Below are positions 1 to 8,089 of a DNA stretch of 64,000 nucleotides, piece by piece. The number at the start of each line of letters is the position of its first letter. Position 1 is the first letter of the stretch. The stretch spans positions 124,001 through 188,000 of the forward strand of contig NZ_BPMK01000001.1 of NCBI RefSeq assembly GCF_019656455.1. The letters run 5' to 3'. The notes under the pieces were generated by a model. It did no database searches. It saw only the letters and a list, made by a program, of their open reading frames with translations, and was not told the DNA's origin. A program made the position numbers and the translations under genes. Source of the DNA: Noviherbaspirillum aridicola (lineage in GTDB: Bacteria > Pseudomonadota > Gammaproteobacteria > Burkholderiales > Burkholderiaceae_D).

Positions 1-97
1 CCCCGCAGGCATGCGGCTCGACCACCCGGGAGCGGCCGTAATAGCGCAGTTTCAGGACACGCCTGCTGCGGACGGCTTCGATGACGCGCTGATCCAT
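1..97 (-). CDS. WYL-domain-like protein, N-terminal fragment (cut by window edge)
   Basis: The minus strand from 97 to the window edge reads in frame as an ATG followed by DQRVIEAVRSRRVLKLRYYG and then a VVEPHACG segment, a pattern typical of the start of WYL-domain proteins (basic beta-strand core, ...VVEPH.yG). A good ribosome binding site, AAGGGA, lies just upstream of the ATG on the minus strand. WYL domains are ligand-sensing modules found in transcription regulators and stand-alone proteins; with about 32 residues visible, the role cannot be refined. Confidence 0.55.
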   Translation of the reverse strand, partial: MDQRVIEAVRSRRVLKLRYYGRSRVVEPHACG

Positions 98-303
98 GCT
101 TCCCTTGGCGACGGCTGGAGAAGCTTTCACTTTATTGGCGGCATTGCGGGATTGAAATCCCATATTCATGGGAGGCGTGGCGTTGTATGTCCGCCGCACA
201 TTCGGCGCCCGACAAGCACCGCAGCGGGAGCAGTTAAGCGATCTCAAACCCGGCGCCCCGGCCGGACCATAGATTAGTGGCACATTCACCGGGGAGCACA
301 GCA

Positions 304-483
304 ATGAACATCATCGAGACACTCAAGCGCCTCATGCCGGCCCTGGGACTCATGGCCTTGTGCAGCGCGGCCATCCTGTATCTGCCGCAGCTGAATCGCG
401 ACGCCGGCAGCCCGCCCGCCGCCGACAGCGTCACCCAGCAGAAGGCGCCGCCGGCGAATCCGGACCGCGGCGAGCAGGCGTAA
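304..483 (+). CDS. small single-pass membrane protein, unknown function
   Basis: A 59-residue protein starting at the ATG at 304, preceded by GGGGAG. An upstream in-frame start at 277 would add nine residues but has no ribosome binding site. Residues about 9-26 form one hydrophobic segment (LMPALGLMALCSAAILYLPQ), followed by a short Pro/Ala/Lys-rich hydrophilic tail. It could be a membrane anchor or an uncleaved signal. I do not recognise the family. It ends 33 bases before the PAP2 gene and probably shares its transcript. Confidence 0.55.
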   Translation: MNIIETLKRLMPALGLMALCSAAILYLPQLNRDAGSPPAADSVTQQKAPPANPDRGEQA

Positions 484-516
484 AATGCGGCGGGAACCGA
501 GTCTTCCTGCCCGCCG

Positions 517-1287
517 ATGACACAAGCCCGATCCTCGTTCCGCAAGTCTCTGTTTGAGAAGTTTTCCGCGCTGCTCGCCAGGGTCGGCCGCGCGGAAAAG
601 AGCACCTTGCTTGCCACCTGCGTGGCCACCTTTTCCCTGTACGGATTCGTCGAACTCGCCGACGACATGAGCGAGGGCGATACCCGCGACTTCGACCACG
701 CGGTGCTGCTCGCCTTCCGCGAGCCGCACGACCTGTCCGATCCGATCGGTCCCCGCTGGTTCGAGGAAGTCATGCGCGACTTCACCGCGCTCGGCGGCCA
801 CGCGGTGCTGACCTCGATCGTGCTGGCCGTCGTCGGCTTCCTGCTGCTGACCCGCAAGCGCAAGTTCGCGCTGATGGTGGGGCTGTCGGTGGCTGCCGGC
901 ATGGGCCTGAGTTCGCTGCTCAAATACGTGTTTGCCCGGCCGCGGCCGGACCTCGTGGCGCACGCGACCGAGGTCTACACCCACAGTTTCCCCAGCGGCC
1001 ACGCGATGCTGTCGGCGGTGGTTTATCTGACGCTGGGCGCGCTGCTCGCGCGCAGCCGCGCCGAGCCCCATGTGAAGATCTATCTGTTGTCGGTGGCGGG
1101 CCTGCTGACCGTGCTGGTCGGCGTCAGCCGCGTCTATCTCGGCGTGCACTGGCCGAGCGACGTGCTGGCGGGCTGGGCGATCGGGGCGGCGTGGGCGCTC
1201 GCGTGCTGGCTGGTGATGTTGTGGCTGCAGGCGCGCGGCAAGGTCGGGCAGCCGACCGCCGGCGTCAGCGACCCGGCCGAGGGCTGA
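517..1287 (+). CDS. PAP2 superfamily membrane phosphatase
   Basis: A 256-residue membrane protein with the three PAP2 phosphatase motifs: K136 with RPRPD ending near 146, PSGH at 159-162, and SR(204-205)...H211...D215 in the SRVYLGVHWPSD block. These build the phosphate pocket and the catalytic His pair on the periplasmic face. Several hydrophobic spans surround the motifs. Family members dephosphorylate undecaprenyl pyrophosphate, phosphatidic acid or phosphatidylglycerol phosphate; the sequence does not show which. The start has no strong ribosome binding site, so the N-terminus is less certain than the rest. Confidence 0.85.
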   Translation: MTQARSSFRKSLFEKFSALLARVGRAEKSTLLATCVATFSLYGFVELADDMSEGDTRDFDHAVLLAFREPHDLSDPIGPRWFEEVMRDFTALGGHAVLTSIVLAVVGFLLLTRKRKFALMVGLSVAAGMGLSSLLKYVFARPRPDLVAHATEVYTHSFPSGHAMLSAVVYLTLGALLARSRAEPHVKIYLLSVAGLLTVLVGVSRVYLGVHWPSDVLAGWAIGAAWALACWLVMLWLQARGKVGQPTAGVSDPAEG

Positions 1288-1328
1288 ACACGCCGGGCGC
1301 TGGCGGCCCGGGCGAGCGGAATGCATGC

Positions 1329-3983
1329 ATGGGAACTGCAGAGGTCGGGACGCGACTCACGTCCTCCGACCAATACACGTTCAACGTCCATGGCTCTTTC
1401 ACGCGTCCCGCCTTCCTTGCCGCCTGGCGCGGGACACCCGGGCGGGTCCGCCGCGCCACCGTCCGCCCAACCGTCGGCGCAGCCCTCCGCACATCCTCCC
1501 GCGGCGCAGGTGCCGGGCGAACCGGTCCCCGTCGTGCGCCATCGCGGCGCGCCGCATATCGCCAGCTGAGGAATCTGCTGCCCGGGTATGAACACAAGCG
1601 CCTTCGCCAGGCGGTCAAGGACGGCGACGTGCGGACGGTGAAAAAACTGCTCGCCAGAGGCACCGACCCGCTCCAGCGACATGCCGACGGCCGCGACGCG
1701 CTGCGTCTTGCGGTCGAGCGCGGGCAATTCGAGGTGTTCGCGGCGCTGGTCGGCGACATGAGCACCGACAGAGACGCGCATCCGGTCAACCAGCTTCCCT
1801 ACTGGCTGTCGCACGGCGACCCGAGGGCGGTGGATGTTCTGCTTGCGGATCCTCGCGTGGATCTGAACCGACGGGATGCGAATGGCGAAACGCTGCTGCA
1901 CAGGGCGGCCCGCGAAGGCCGGCTCGGCTGGGCGCGGGCACTGGCCGGTCCGGAAGCTCGGGAGGGTTTCCGGCAGTCGGCCGATCCCACCCTGAAGAAC
2001 AACGACGGCCTGACCCCGCTGCATCTCGCCGCCCGCTTCGACCATCGCATCCTGCAGCACTTCCTCAACCTGCAGGTGGACGCCAATCTGCAGGACGGCA
2101 AGGGCAGGACCGCATTGCATCATGCCGTGGCCTCCAGCCGCGGGGAAGTCCTGATGGAAGTCCTCTCGATCCTGAAACGTGCCGGCGCCGACCCGAACAT
2201 CCATGACAGCGATGGCAAGACGCCGCACGAGTATGCGATGGCCCGCATCGACAAGGAGATGATGGCGGATGCAATCATCGCCATGGCCGGTGACGCCCCG
2301 AATGCAAGCGACAAGGACGGCCGCACGGCGCTGCATCAGGCGATCGCTTCGGCGCCCGGGGAAGTGCTGAAGGATCTGGTCATGGCCCTGATGGCCGCCG
2401 GCGCCGACCCCGACGCCATGGATGCGGCAGGCAGGACCCCGCGCAGTCTCGCTGCGGCGCTGCTGCGCGCCGGTCAGGCGGGGCCGGAATTGCGGGACCT
2501 GCTGATCAACTCCTTCCCGGTCCCGTTGGAGTTACGGCAGAACATCGTTGGCATGCTTCCGAAGCGGGTGCGGGACAACTACAGTCTCGTCAATTCCCTG
2601 GCGTACGCCGATGTGCTGACGATGCGCACCCGCTGGACCTTCCGGACGCCCGCCGAGCTGGAGGCGGCGGTGCGGCGCATCGACGCCGGGCGTCTCCATG
2701 AAATCAGGCTTGAAGGGAATGGCGGTTTCACGGACGAGCACCTGCGGCTGCTTGGCCATTGCCACGCACTCAAGGCGCTCGACATTCACGGTTGCGGGGC
2801 GATCACCGATGCCGGCATCGCGCATCTTCCCCGCGGACTCAGATCGCTCGACGCCGGCGCGTGCGGCCGACTTACCGACGCCTGCATCGCGGCGCTTCCC
2901 GAGGCCCTGGAAGAGCTGGTTCTGACCGATGTGAACGGACTCGTCGGCACGGCCATGAAGGCGTTTCCCGCCCGCCTGAAGACGGTCCGGCTCAGCCGCT
3001 GCAGGCGCCTGACCGACGCCGCCGTCGGAAAGCTTCCGCACCGGCTGGAAAAGCTCGACCTGAGCGGCTGCACAAGCCTGACCGATGCCGGCACTGAGCA
3101 AATCCCCGAAGGCCTGGAAGATCTCGTCCTGCGGAATTGCACAGGGATTACCGATGCCGGCATCGCACGGCTGGACGCACGTGTACAGCGCCTCAGGGCA
3201 CTCGATATCACAGGCTGCACGGGGATTACCGTGGGCTGCCTCGGGCAGCTGCCGGCAAGGCTCGAAGTGCTCGTTCTGCAGGACTTCCTGCCGCTCGACG
3301 ATGGCGCGTTCGCGCCGCTCGCGACGCGCCTGCAAGGCCTCAGGAGGCTGGACGTGAGCGGCGCCCGCCAGCTCGGAGATGACGCGCTCCTGGATATCCC
3401 GGACACGCTTGAAGAACTGGTCGTGAGAGGGTGCACGGCGCTGTCGGATGTGGGCCTCGCAATCATGGGCCAGCGCCTCGCCGGGTTGAAGAAACTCGAT
3501 CTCGGCGGCACCTGGATCACTGGCGCCTGCATTGAGCGACTTCCTCGCGGTCTGGAAGAAGCAAGCTTCTGGCAATGCGTACTTTTCGAGGGCCGGCACC
3601 TGAGCGAGCTGCCGCCGAAACTCAGGAAGCTCGACCTGGATGAGTGCGCGGGTATCATCGATGCCGACATCTCGAACCTTCCTCCGAAGCTGGAGGACCT
3701 CAACCTGCGGGGGCACGCTGATGTCACCGATGAGGCGATAGCGAAGATACCGCGGGGTGTCAGAAACCTGGTCCTCCAGGGCTGCAGGAACCTCACTGAT
3801 GCCTGCATCAAGGATCTTCCTCCGGCACTCGAAAGCGTGTACCTCGGTCAAGTCCGCATCACGGAAGCCTGCATCAAGGACTTGCCTGCCGGGCTGAGCT
3901 TCATCGATTTCGGCGAGCACAACGGCATCGGCGAGGACGCCGTGTATGGTCTGAGGAATCGGGGTGTGGAGGTGCGCAGCTAG
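1329..3983 (+). CDS. ankyrin-repeat / F-box-like / leucine-rich-repeat protein
   Basis: About 884 residues if started at the ATG at 1329. Residues about 85-385 are ankyrin repeats (for example DGLTPLHLAARFDHRILQHF and GRTALHHAVASS). A short segment about 394-435 (FPVPLELRQNIVGMLPKR, then SLVN) looks like an F-box. From about 455 to the end there are about 15 leucine-rich repeats of 23 residues with consensus LPxxLexLxLxxCxxLTDAxI. Such modules mediate protein-protein contacts, and F-box/LRR combinations occur in effectors acting on host ubiquitin ligases (GALA proteins of Ralstonia). No signal peptide or membrane span is visible, and I saw no TTCG-N16-TTCG (hrpII-type) box in the roughly 130 bases upstream. 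The N-terminus is uncertain: residues 1-80 in this frame are Arg-rich, while another frame (1321-1569) gives a Pro/Ser/Ala-rich leader. Confidence 0.75.
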   Translation: MGTAEVGTRLTSSDQYTFNVHGSFTRPAFLAAWRGTPGRVRRATVRPTVGAALRTSSRGAGAGRTGPRRAPSRRAAYRQLRNLLPGYEHKRLRQAVKDGDVRTVKKLLARGTDPLQRHADGRDALRLAVERGQFEVFAALVGDMSTDRDAHPVNQLPYWLSHGDPRAVDVLLADPRVDLNRRDANGETLLHRAAREGRLGWARALAGPEAREGFRQSADPTLKNNDGLTPLHLAARFDHRILQHFLNLQVDANLQDGKGRTALHHAVASSRGEVLMEVLSILKRAGADPNIHDSDGKTPHEYAMARIDKEMMADAIIAMAGDAPNASDKDGRTALHQAIASAPGEVLKDLVMALMAAGADPDAMDAAGRTPRSLAAALLRAGQAGPELRDLLINSFPVPLELRQNIVGMLPKRVRDNYSLVNSLAYADVLTMRTRWTFRTPAELEAAVRRIDAGRLHEIRLEGNGGFTDEHLRLLGHCHALKALDIHGCGAITDAGIAHLPRGLRSLDAGACGRLTDACIAALPEALEELVLTDVNGLVGTAMKAFPARLKTVRLSRCRRLTDAAVGKLPHRLEKLDLSGCTSLTDAGTEQIPEGLEDLVLRNCTGITDAGIARLDARVQRLRALDITGCTGITVGCLGQLPARLEVLVLQDFLPLDDGAFAPLATRLQGLRRLDVSGARQLGDDALLDIPDTLEELVVRGCTALSDVGLAIMGQRLAGLKKLDLGGTWITGACIERLPRGLEEASFWQCVLFEGRHLSELPPKLRKLDLDECAGIIDADISNLPPKLEDLNLRGHADVTDEAIAKIPRGVRNLVLQGCRNLTDACIKDLPPALESVYLGQVRITEACIKDLPAGLSFIDFGEHNGIGEDAVYGLRNRGVEVRS

Positions 3984-4048
3984 CGTGACCCGGATGCGTC
4001 GGGCGAGGAAGCCGATGAGTCGTGAGCCGGCCGCAGGCCGCGGGCGAC

Positions 4049-5128
4049 TCAGGCCGCCAGCTTGTCGGTTTCGGCTTCCGCTTCCTCTTTCGCGATTTCC
4101 TGCACCGAGTCCGGCTTGCCGCCGCGCAGCCACCAGAACAGCACGGCCATCATGAACGGGCCGACGAACAGGCCGATCACGCCCATGGTCGAGACCCCGC
4201 CGAGCAGGCCGAACAGCACCGCGAGGAAGGGCAGGTTGACGCGGTGGCCGATCAGCTTGGGCCGCACGAACTTGTCCACCATGAAGAGTTCAAAGGCGCC
4301 CCAGGAAAACAGGCCGAGCGCCGCGCCCGGATGACCCTGCGCGAGCAGCAGCAGCGACACCATGGTGAAGGACAGCGGCGCGCCGCCGGGAATCAGGGCA
4401 AGGTAGCCGGTGATCACGCCGAGCAGCGCCGGCGCCGGCGCTCCCGCCACCCAGTAGGCCACGCCGAGCACGATCCCTTCCAGCAGGGCGACCGAGCACA
4501 GACCGAGCGCGGTGCCGCGCACCGACAGCGGAAACAGGCGGCGCAGCACCGGATAGTAATGCGGCGACACGCGCATGCCCGCCTGGTCCACGGTCCGGAT
4601 CACCGCCGGTCCTTCCAGGTAGACGATGAACAGCGTGAGCAGCGCGAGGAACAGATACAGTCCGTTGGCCAGCACCGTCGGTCCGAGCGTGCGCACCGTG
4701 CTGGTCAGGTAGGGCAGGAGGTCGCCGGCGGTGGTCTGGATCAGCAGGTTGAGGCCGCCGGGCACCGCCAGGTGCTCATCCCACCAGGCGATCGCCTTGG
4801 CCGCCACCACCGGCAGCCGGGCCAGCCACTCCGGGGCGGGGATGCCGGTCTCGTTGAGACGCCCGAGCAGGCGTTCCACCGCCGCCACTTCCGTCCCGAG
4901 CGTATTGAAAAGAAAGATCGACGGCCCGACGAAACTGACGATCAGGCCGACCAGCAGCAGCGTCGCGCTGCCCAGCCGCGACCACCCGCGCCGGACCATG
5001 GCTTCGAGCAGCGGCCAGGTAATGACCGCCAGCAGCGCAGCCCAGGCGAGCGAACCGAGGAAATGGCGGAGCATCGCCGCCAGGGAAACCGCGAAAACGA
5101 GCGGCAGAAACAGGGAGACATAAGGCAT
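4049..5128 (-). CDS. AI-2E / PerM family membrane permease
   Basis: About 359 residues from the ATG at 5128; a TTG at 5137 is an alternative. It has the family layout: two hydrophobic pairs at the N-terminus, a long amphipathic stretch around 90-150, and then a membrane-rich C-terminal half including GVITGYLALIPGGAPLSF and GVIGLFVGPFMMAVLF. Members include TqsA and several PerM-like proteins whose substrates are mostly unknown, so AI-2 export should not be assumed. The C-terminus ends in an acidic/basic tail. It is transcribed convergently with the ankyrin-LRR gene. A second family member lies at 20275-21381. Confidence 0.85.
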   Translation of the reverse strand: MPYVSLFLPLVFAVSLAAMLRHFLGSLAWAALLAVITWPLLEAMVRRGWSRLGSATLLLVGLIVSFVGPSIFLFNTLGTEVAAVERLLGRLNETGIPAPEWLARLPVVAAKAIAWWDEHLAVPGGLNLLIQTTAGDLLPYLTSTVRTLGPTVLANGLYLFLALLTLFIVYLEGPAVIRTVDQAGMRVSPHYYPVLRRLFPLSVRGTALGLCSVALLEGIVLGVAYWVAGAPAPALLGVITGYLALIPGGAPLSFTMVSLLLLAQGHPGAALGLFSWGAFELFMVDKFVRPKLIGHRVNLPFLAVLFGLLGGVSTMGVIGLFVGPFMMAVLFWWLRGGKPDSVQEIAKEEAEAETDKLAA

Positions 5129-5265
5129 GGTGCCCAATCTTCGGGTAAAACGAATGTCAGCGTCAACCGGGATTTGCCGCAGTCTTGCTCAGGGCGGGGC
5201 GGCCGGGAGGAAAGTGGTACGGAGCTTGCATTATCCCGGGGGACACAACCAGGGGTACGTTGAAA

Positions 5266-5472
5266 ATGGTTACCACGGAAGAAATTATCAGAACCATGGT
5301 GGATTCCCTGTCCGAGGAGGCGAGCGATGAAGACCGCCGCCGCTACCGGGAAATCCTGCGCAGACTGGTGCAGGCGGCAAGGGAAGAGCAGTTGCGCGCG
5401 ATCCAGGACGACTTCGACACGGTTTTCCGCGCGATGACGCCGCAGCAGGGCGGGCCGCCGCGATTGCACTGA
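5266..5472 (+). CDS. small hydrophilic helical protein, unknown
   Basis: A 68-residue protein starting at ATG 5266, preceded by AGGGGT at a suitable distance. It is almost entirely charged and predicted helical (EASDEDRRRYREILRRLVQ), with no Cys and no signal peptide. Family not recognised. It is divergent from the permease gene and convergent with the substrate-binding protein gene, separated from the latter by a strong terminator hairpin. Confidence 0.6.
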   Translation: MVTTEEIIRTMVDSLSEEASDEDRRRYREILRRLVQAAREEQLRAIQDDFDTVFRAMTPQQGGPPRLH

Positions 5473-5481
5473 ATGCCATGT

Positions 5482-5513
5482 AAAAAATGCCGGGCCGATA
5501 CCGTCGGCCCGGC
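5482..5513 (-). terminator. rho-independent terminator of the binding-protein operon
   Basis: A perfect 10-bp stem, GCCGGGCCGA (5489-5498) and TCGGCCCGGC (5504-5513) with a 5-base loop, is followed on the minus strand by six T residues (A-run at 5482-5487). It lies 23 bases past the stop of the minus-strand binding-protein gene. Confidence 0.85.
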
Positions 5514-5535
5514 ACGCCTTTCCGCCGCGCTGTTT

Positions 5536-6741
5536 CTATTTCTTCACGAGTGGGCAAGCCGACTGCGACAGGGGCTGAAACGCCTTGTCCGCCGGGATGA
5601 CCGCCACTTCCTTGTAGTAGTCCCACGGGTAGCGGGATTCCGACGGCTTTTTCACCTCGTACAGGAACATGTCGTGCACCATGCGGCCGTCCTCGCGGAT
5701 TCGTCCGTTGCGGGCGAACACATCGTTGACCGGTGTCTGCTTCATCCGCGCCATCACCGCGCCGGTCTCGTCCGTGCCCGCCGCCCTGACCGCATTCAGG
5801 TAATGCAGGACCGATGAATACAGGCCGGCCTGGCTCATGTTGGGCATCTTTTTCGTCTTCTCGAAGAAGCGCCGCGCCCATTTCCGGGTCTCCTCATTGC
5901 GGTCCCAGTAGAAACCGGTGGTCAGCAGCATGCCCTGCGCTGCTTCCAGCCCCAGGGTATGGATATCGTTGATGTACACCAGCAGTCCGGCCAGCCGCTG
6001 CTTGCCGCTGGCGGTCAGCCGGAATTCATGCGCGCCCTTGATCGCGTTGATGGTGTCGCCGCCGGCGTTGGCCAGTCCCACCACCTTGGCGCCCGAACTC
6101 TGCGCGCGCAGCAGGAAGGACGAGAAATCCGAGGCGTTGAGCGGATGCCGGACCGAGCCGACCACCTTGCCGCCATTGGCCTGGATCACATCGGTCGCGT
6201 CCTTTTCGAGCGTGGTGCCGAAGGTGTAGTCGGCCGTCAGGAAGAACCAGCTGTCGCCGCCGTTCTGCACCACCGCGCGCGCGGTGGAATTGGCGAGCGC
6301 GAAAGTATCGTAGGCATAGTGCACCGTGACCGGGGTGCAGGCATCGTTGGTCAGCCGCACCGAACCGGGGCCGCTGAAGACCGTGATCCGGTTCTTTTCC
6401 CGGGCGATGGGCGCCACCGCCAGGGCGGGACCCGACGCCGCGACATCGAGTATGGCGTCGACCTTGTCGCGGTCGAACCATTCGCGCGCCTTGTTGGCCG
6501 CGATGTCGGCCTTGTTCTGATGGTCGGCATACACCAGCTGTATGTTCTTGCCCAGCACCTTGCCGCCGAAATCGTCGATCGCCATCTGCGCCGCCGCCAC
6601 GCTGCCGGGACCGGTAATGTCCGCGTACAGGCTCGACATGTCGAGCAAGAGGCCGATGCGCACGGCGTCGTCGGATACCTGGGCGCCGGCGCCCTGGCTA
6701 AAGGCGAGGGAAAGCGCTGCCGCCACTGCGAGTTTCTTCAT
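5536..6741 (-). CDS. periplasmic binding protein, branched-chain amino-acid type (Peripla_BP_6)
   Basis: A 401-residue secreted protein. A typical signal peptide (MKKLAVAAALSLAFSQGAGA, cleaved near residue 20) is followed by VRIGLLLDMSSLYADITGPG, the usual opening of Leu/Ile/Val-binding-like receptors, and two Rossmann-like lobes. Such receptors deliver amino acids, amides or aromatic acids to ABC importers. No permease or ATPase genes are adjacent, so this is an orphan receptor. It lies 25 bases downstream of the cyclase gene and is probably co-transcribed, so its ligand may be the cyclase substrate or product. A strong terminator follows it. Confidence 0.88.
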   Translation of the reverse strand: MKKLAVAAALSLAFSQGAGAQVSDDAVRIGLLLDMSSLYADITGPGSVAAAQMAIDDFGGKVLGKNIQLVYADHQNKADIAANKAREWFDRDKVDAILDVAASGPALAVAPIAREKNRITVFSGPGSVRLTNDACTPVTVHYAYDTFALANSTARAVVQNGGDSWFFLTADYTFGTTLEKDATDVIQANGGKVVGSVRHPLNASDFSSFLLRAQSSGAKVVGLANAGGDTINAIKGAHEFRLTASGKQRLAGLLVYINDIHTLGLEAAQGMLLTTGFYWDRNEETRKWARRFFEKTKKMPNMSQAGLYSSVLHYLNAVRAAGTDETGAVMARMKQTPVNDVFARNGRIREDGRMVHDMFLYEVKKPSESRYPWDYYKEVAVIPADKAFQPLSQSACPLVKK

Positions 6742-6766
6742 TGTCGTCTCCTCCTTGTCATTCCCG

Positions 6767-7816
6767 TCAGACGGTGGCCACCGGCGTGACCGGGGAGCCG
6801 ACCGCGCCCGGCAGGCGCAGCGGCGGCGCGGTCAGCATGAAGCGGCTGCGGCCGTTTTCGCGCAGCCAGCGGGCGAGATCGTGCAGATACCAGAGTTCGC
6901 CAAGCGGAATGCCGAGCTTGAACAGGCAATGATGGTGCAGCGGCAGGATGGACTTGCGGCCGTCCACCGCCGGCGCCGGGTAGGCCTCGACCGCGTAATT
7001 GTCCGCGCACAGGGCCGCGATGCCCGACTCGGTGATCCAGGCCAGCAGCTTGTCGTCGCGTCCGTTGAGCACGCTGCAGCTGTGGTGCAGCACCTCGGGG
7101 TCGGGCTTGCCGTCCATCTCGATCAGCCGCTCGGCGAAGCCGGTGCGCAGCACCAGGAAGTCGCCGCGTTCCACCTGCACGCCGTCGGCCTGCATGACTT
7201 CCTGCAGTTCCGCCAGGCCGATCAGCTTGCGCTCGTGCCCGTAGCGCTGCGCCAGATCGACCAGCACGCCGCGGCCCTGCATGCCGTGCTGCGCCATGTT
7301 CTCGATGCCCAGCGCATGCGCGTAGGACTGGTGCGGGCCGTCACAGCCGCAGGCATGCTCGCTGCCGTCGTCGGCGTATTGCAGCGGTCCCTGCACATCG
7401 TCGTCGGCGCGGAATCCGTTGTAGTAGACCATCTCATCGCGGCCGTCGCCGTCGGCATCGAAGCGCGCGCCGACATGGGCGAGCGCATCCCACTGCGTCG
7501 AGTACTGCAGGCAGATCGCCACCTGGTCGTCGGAGACCACGTCGACGGCATCGGGATCGATGCGCGTCATCGGAAAGTTGAGCATCGGCTTGTCGCCGCG
7601 CCAGGTCGGCTGCAGCCGGGGCGGATTGCGGCGGGGATTGAGCAGATTCCCGCCCGGCAGATCGAGCGGCAGCGACAGGCAGAAGCTGCGGCCGGCGCGG
7701 ACTTCCGCGGCGCCCTTCTTCACCTGTTCCGCTCCGATCAGATTCACCCGGCCGAGCTGGTCATCGGGGCCGAAGTCTCCCCAGTTCGAGCCCTCGGGCC
7801 GATTTTTCCAACGCAT
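6767..7816 (-). CDS. cyclase-family metal hydrolase (kynurenine formamidase / isatin hydrolase fold)
   Basis: A 349-residue cytosolic protein beginning MRWKNRPEGSNWGDFGPDDQ. The conserved STQWDALAHVG block corresponds to the HxGTHxDxPxH-type metal site of the cyclase superfamily, though the first His positions differ, as in the longer members of the family. Later conserved pieces include GVQVERGDFLVLRTGF. Members hydrolyse formamides, lactams or cyclic amides, usually with Mn or Zn; the exact substrate is not deducible. The start is supported by GAGGAGA upstream. It is the first gene of a two-gene operon with an orphan binding protein, and an imperfect palindrome lies 91 bases before the start. 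Confidence 0.82.
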   Translation of the reverse strand: MRWKNRPEGSNWGDFGPDDQLGRVNLIGAEQVKKGAAEVRAGRSFCLSLPLDLPGGNLLNPRRNPPRLQPTWRGDKPMLNFPMTRIDPDAVDVVSDDQVAICLQYSTQWDALAHVGARFDADGDGRDEMVYYNGFRADDDVQGPLQYADDGSEHACGCDGPHQSYAHALGIENMAQHGMQGRGVLVDLAQRYGHERKLIGLAELQEVMQADGVQVERGDFLVLRTGFAERLIEMDGKPDPEVLHHSCSVLNGRDDKLLAWITESGIAALCADNYAVEAYPAPAVDGRKSILPLHHHCLFKLGIPLGELWYLHDLARWLRENGRSRFMLTAPPLRLPGAVGSPVTPVATV

Positions 7817-7906
7817 GCTTGTCTCCTCGTCTGATTGTTGTCGTGGCCGCGCGGCAGACCCGAACCTAACTGACGGCGGCGGTCCGGGTCAATCGAGTAA
7901 AACCGG

Positions 7907-7923
7907 GTTTTGCACAGAAAAAC
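7907..7923. promoter_or_regulatory. imperfect copy of the GTTTTGCA-N-TGCAAAAC operator
   Basis: GTTTTGCACAGAAAAAC matches the perfect palindrome at 8057-8073 in 15 of 17 positions. It lies about 90 bases upstream of the cyclase start on the minus strand. The pairing of two related sites in a divergent intergenic region suggests that a single dimeric regulator controls both directions. This is inferred from sequence only. Confidence 0.5.
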
Positions 7924-8056
7924 GCAGAGCTTTGCGCCCGCGCAGGCCGCATTGCCTTTTCCATAACGTCCTGTCGTCGGCCGACGCGCGTCTTGCTCCG
8001 GGCGTTCGGCATGTACGGCGGACACGCGCTATGATACCCGCGCAAAACGAAACAAA

Positions 8057-8073
8057 GTTTTGCACTGCAAAAC
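8057..8073. promoter_or_regulatory. 17-bp perfect palindrome, probable operator
   Basis: GTTTTGCACTGCAAAAC is a perfect inverted repeat about a central C, ending 16 bases before the ATG of the DUF3089 lipoprotein gene. A bound dimer would cover the transcription start or the early leader, which suits repression. The TGCA-rich core recalls sites described for PhaR-type regulators of Burkholderiales, but that link is from memory and weak. Confidence 0.6.
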
Positions 8074-8089
8074 AACAAACAAGGACGAC

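Noticed and set aside
4017-4050. GAGTCG...CGACTC stem as a bidirectional terminator
   Set aside because: The arm overlaps the permease stop codon and no T-run follows on either strand.
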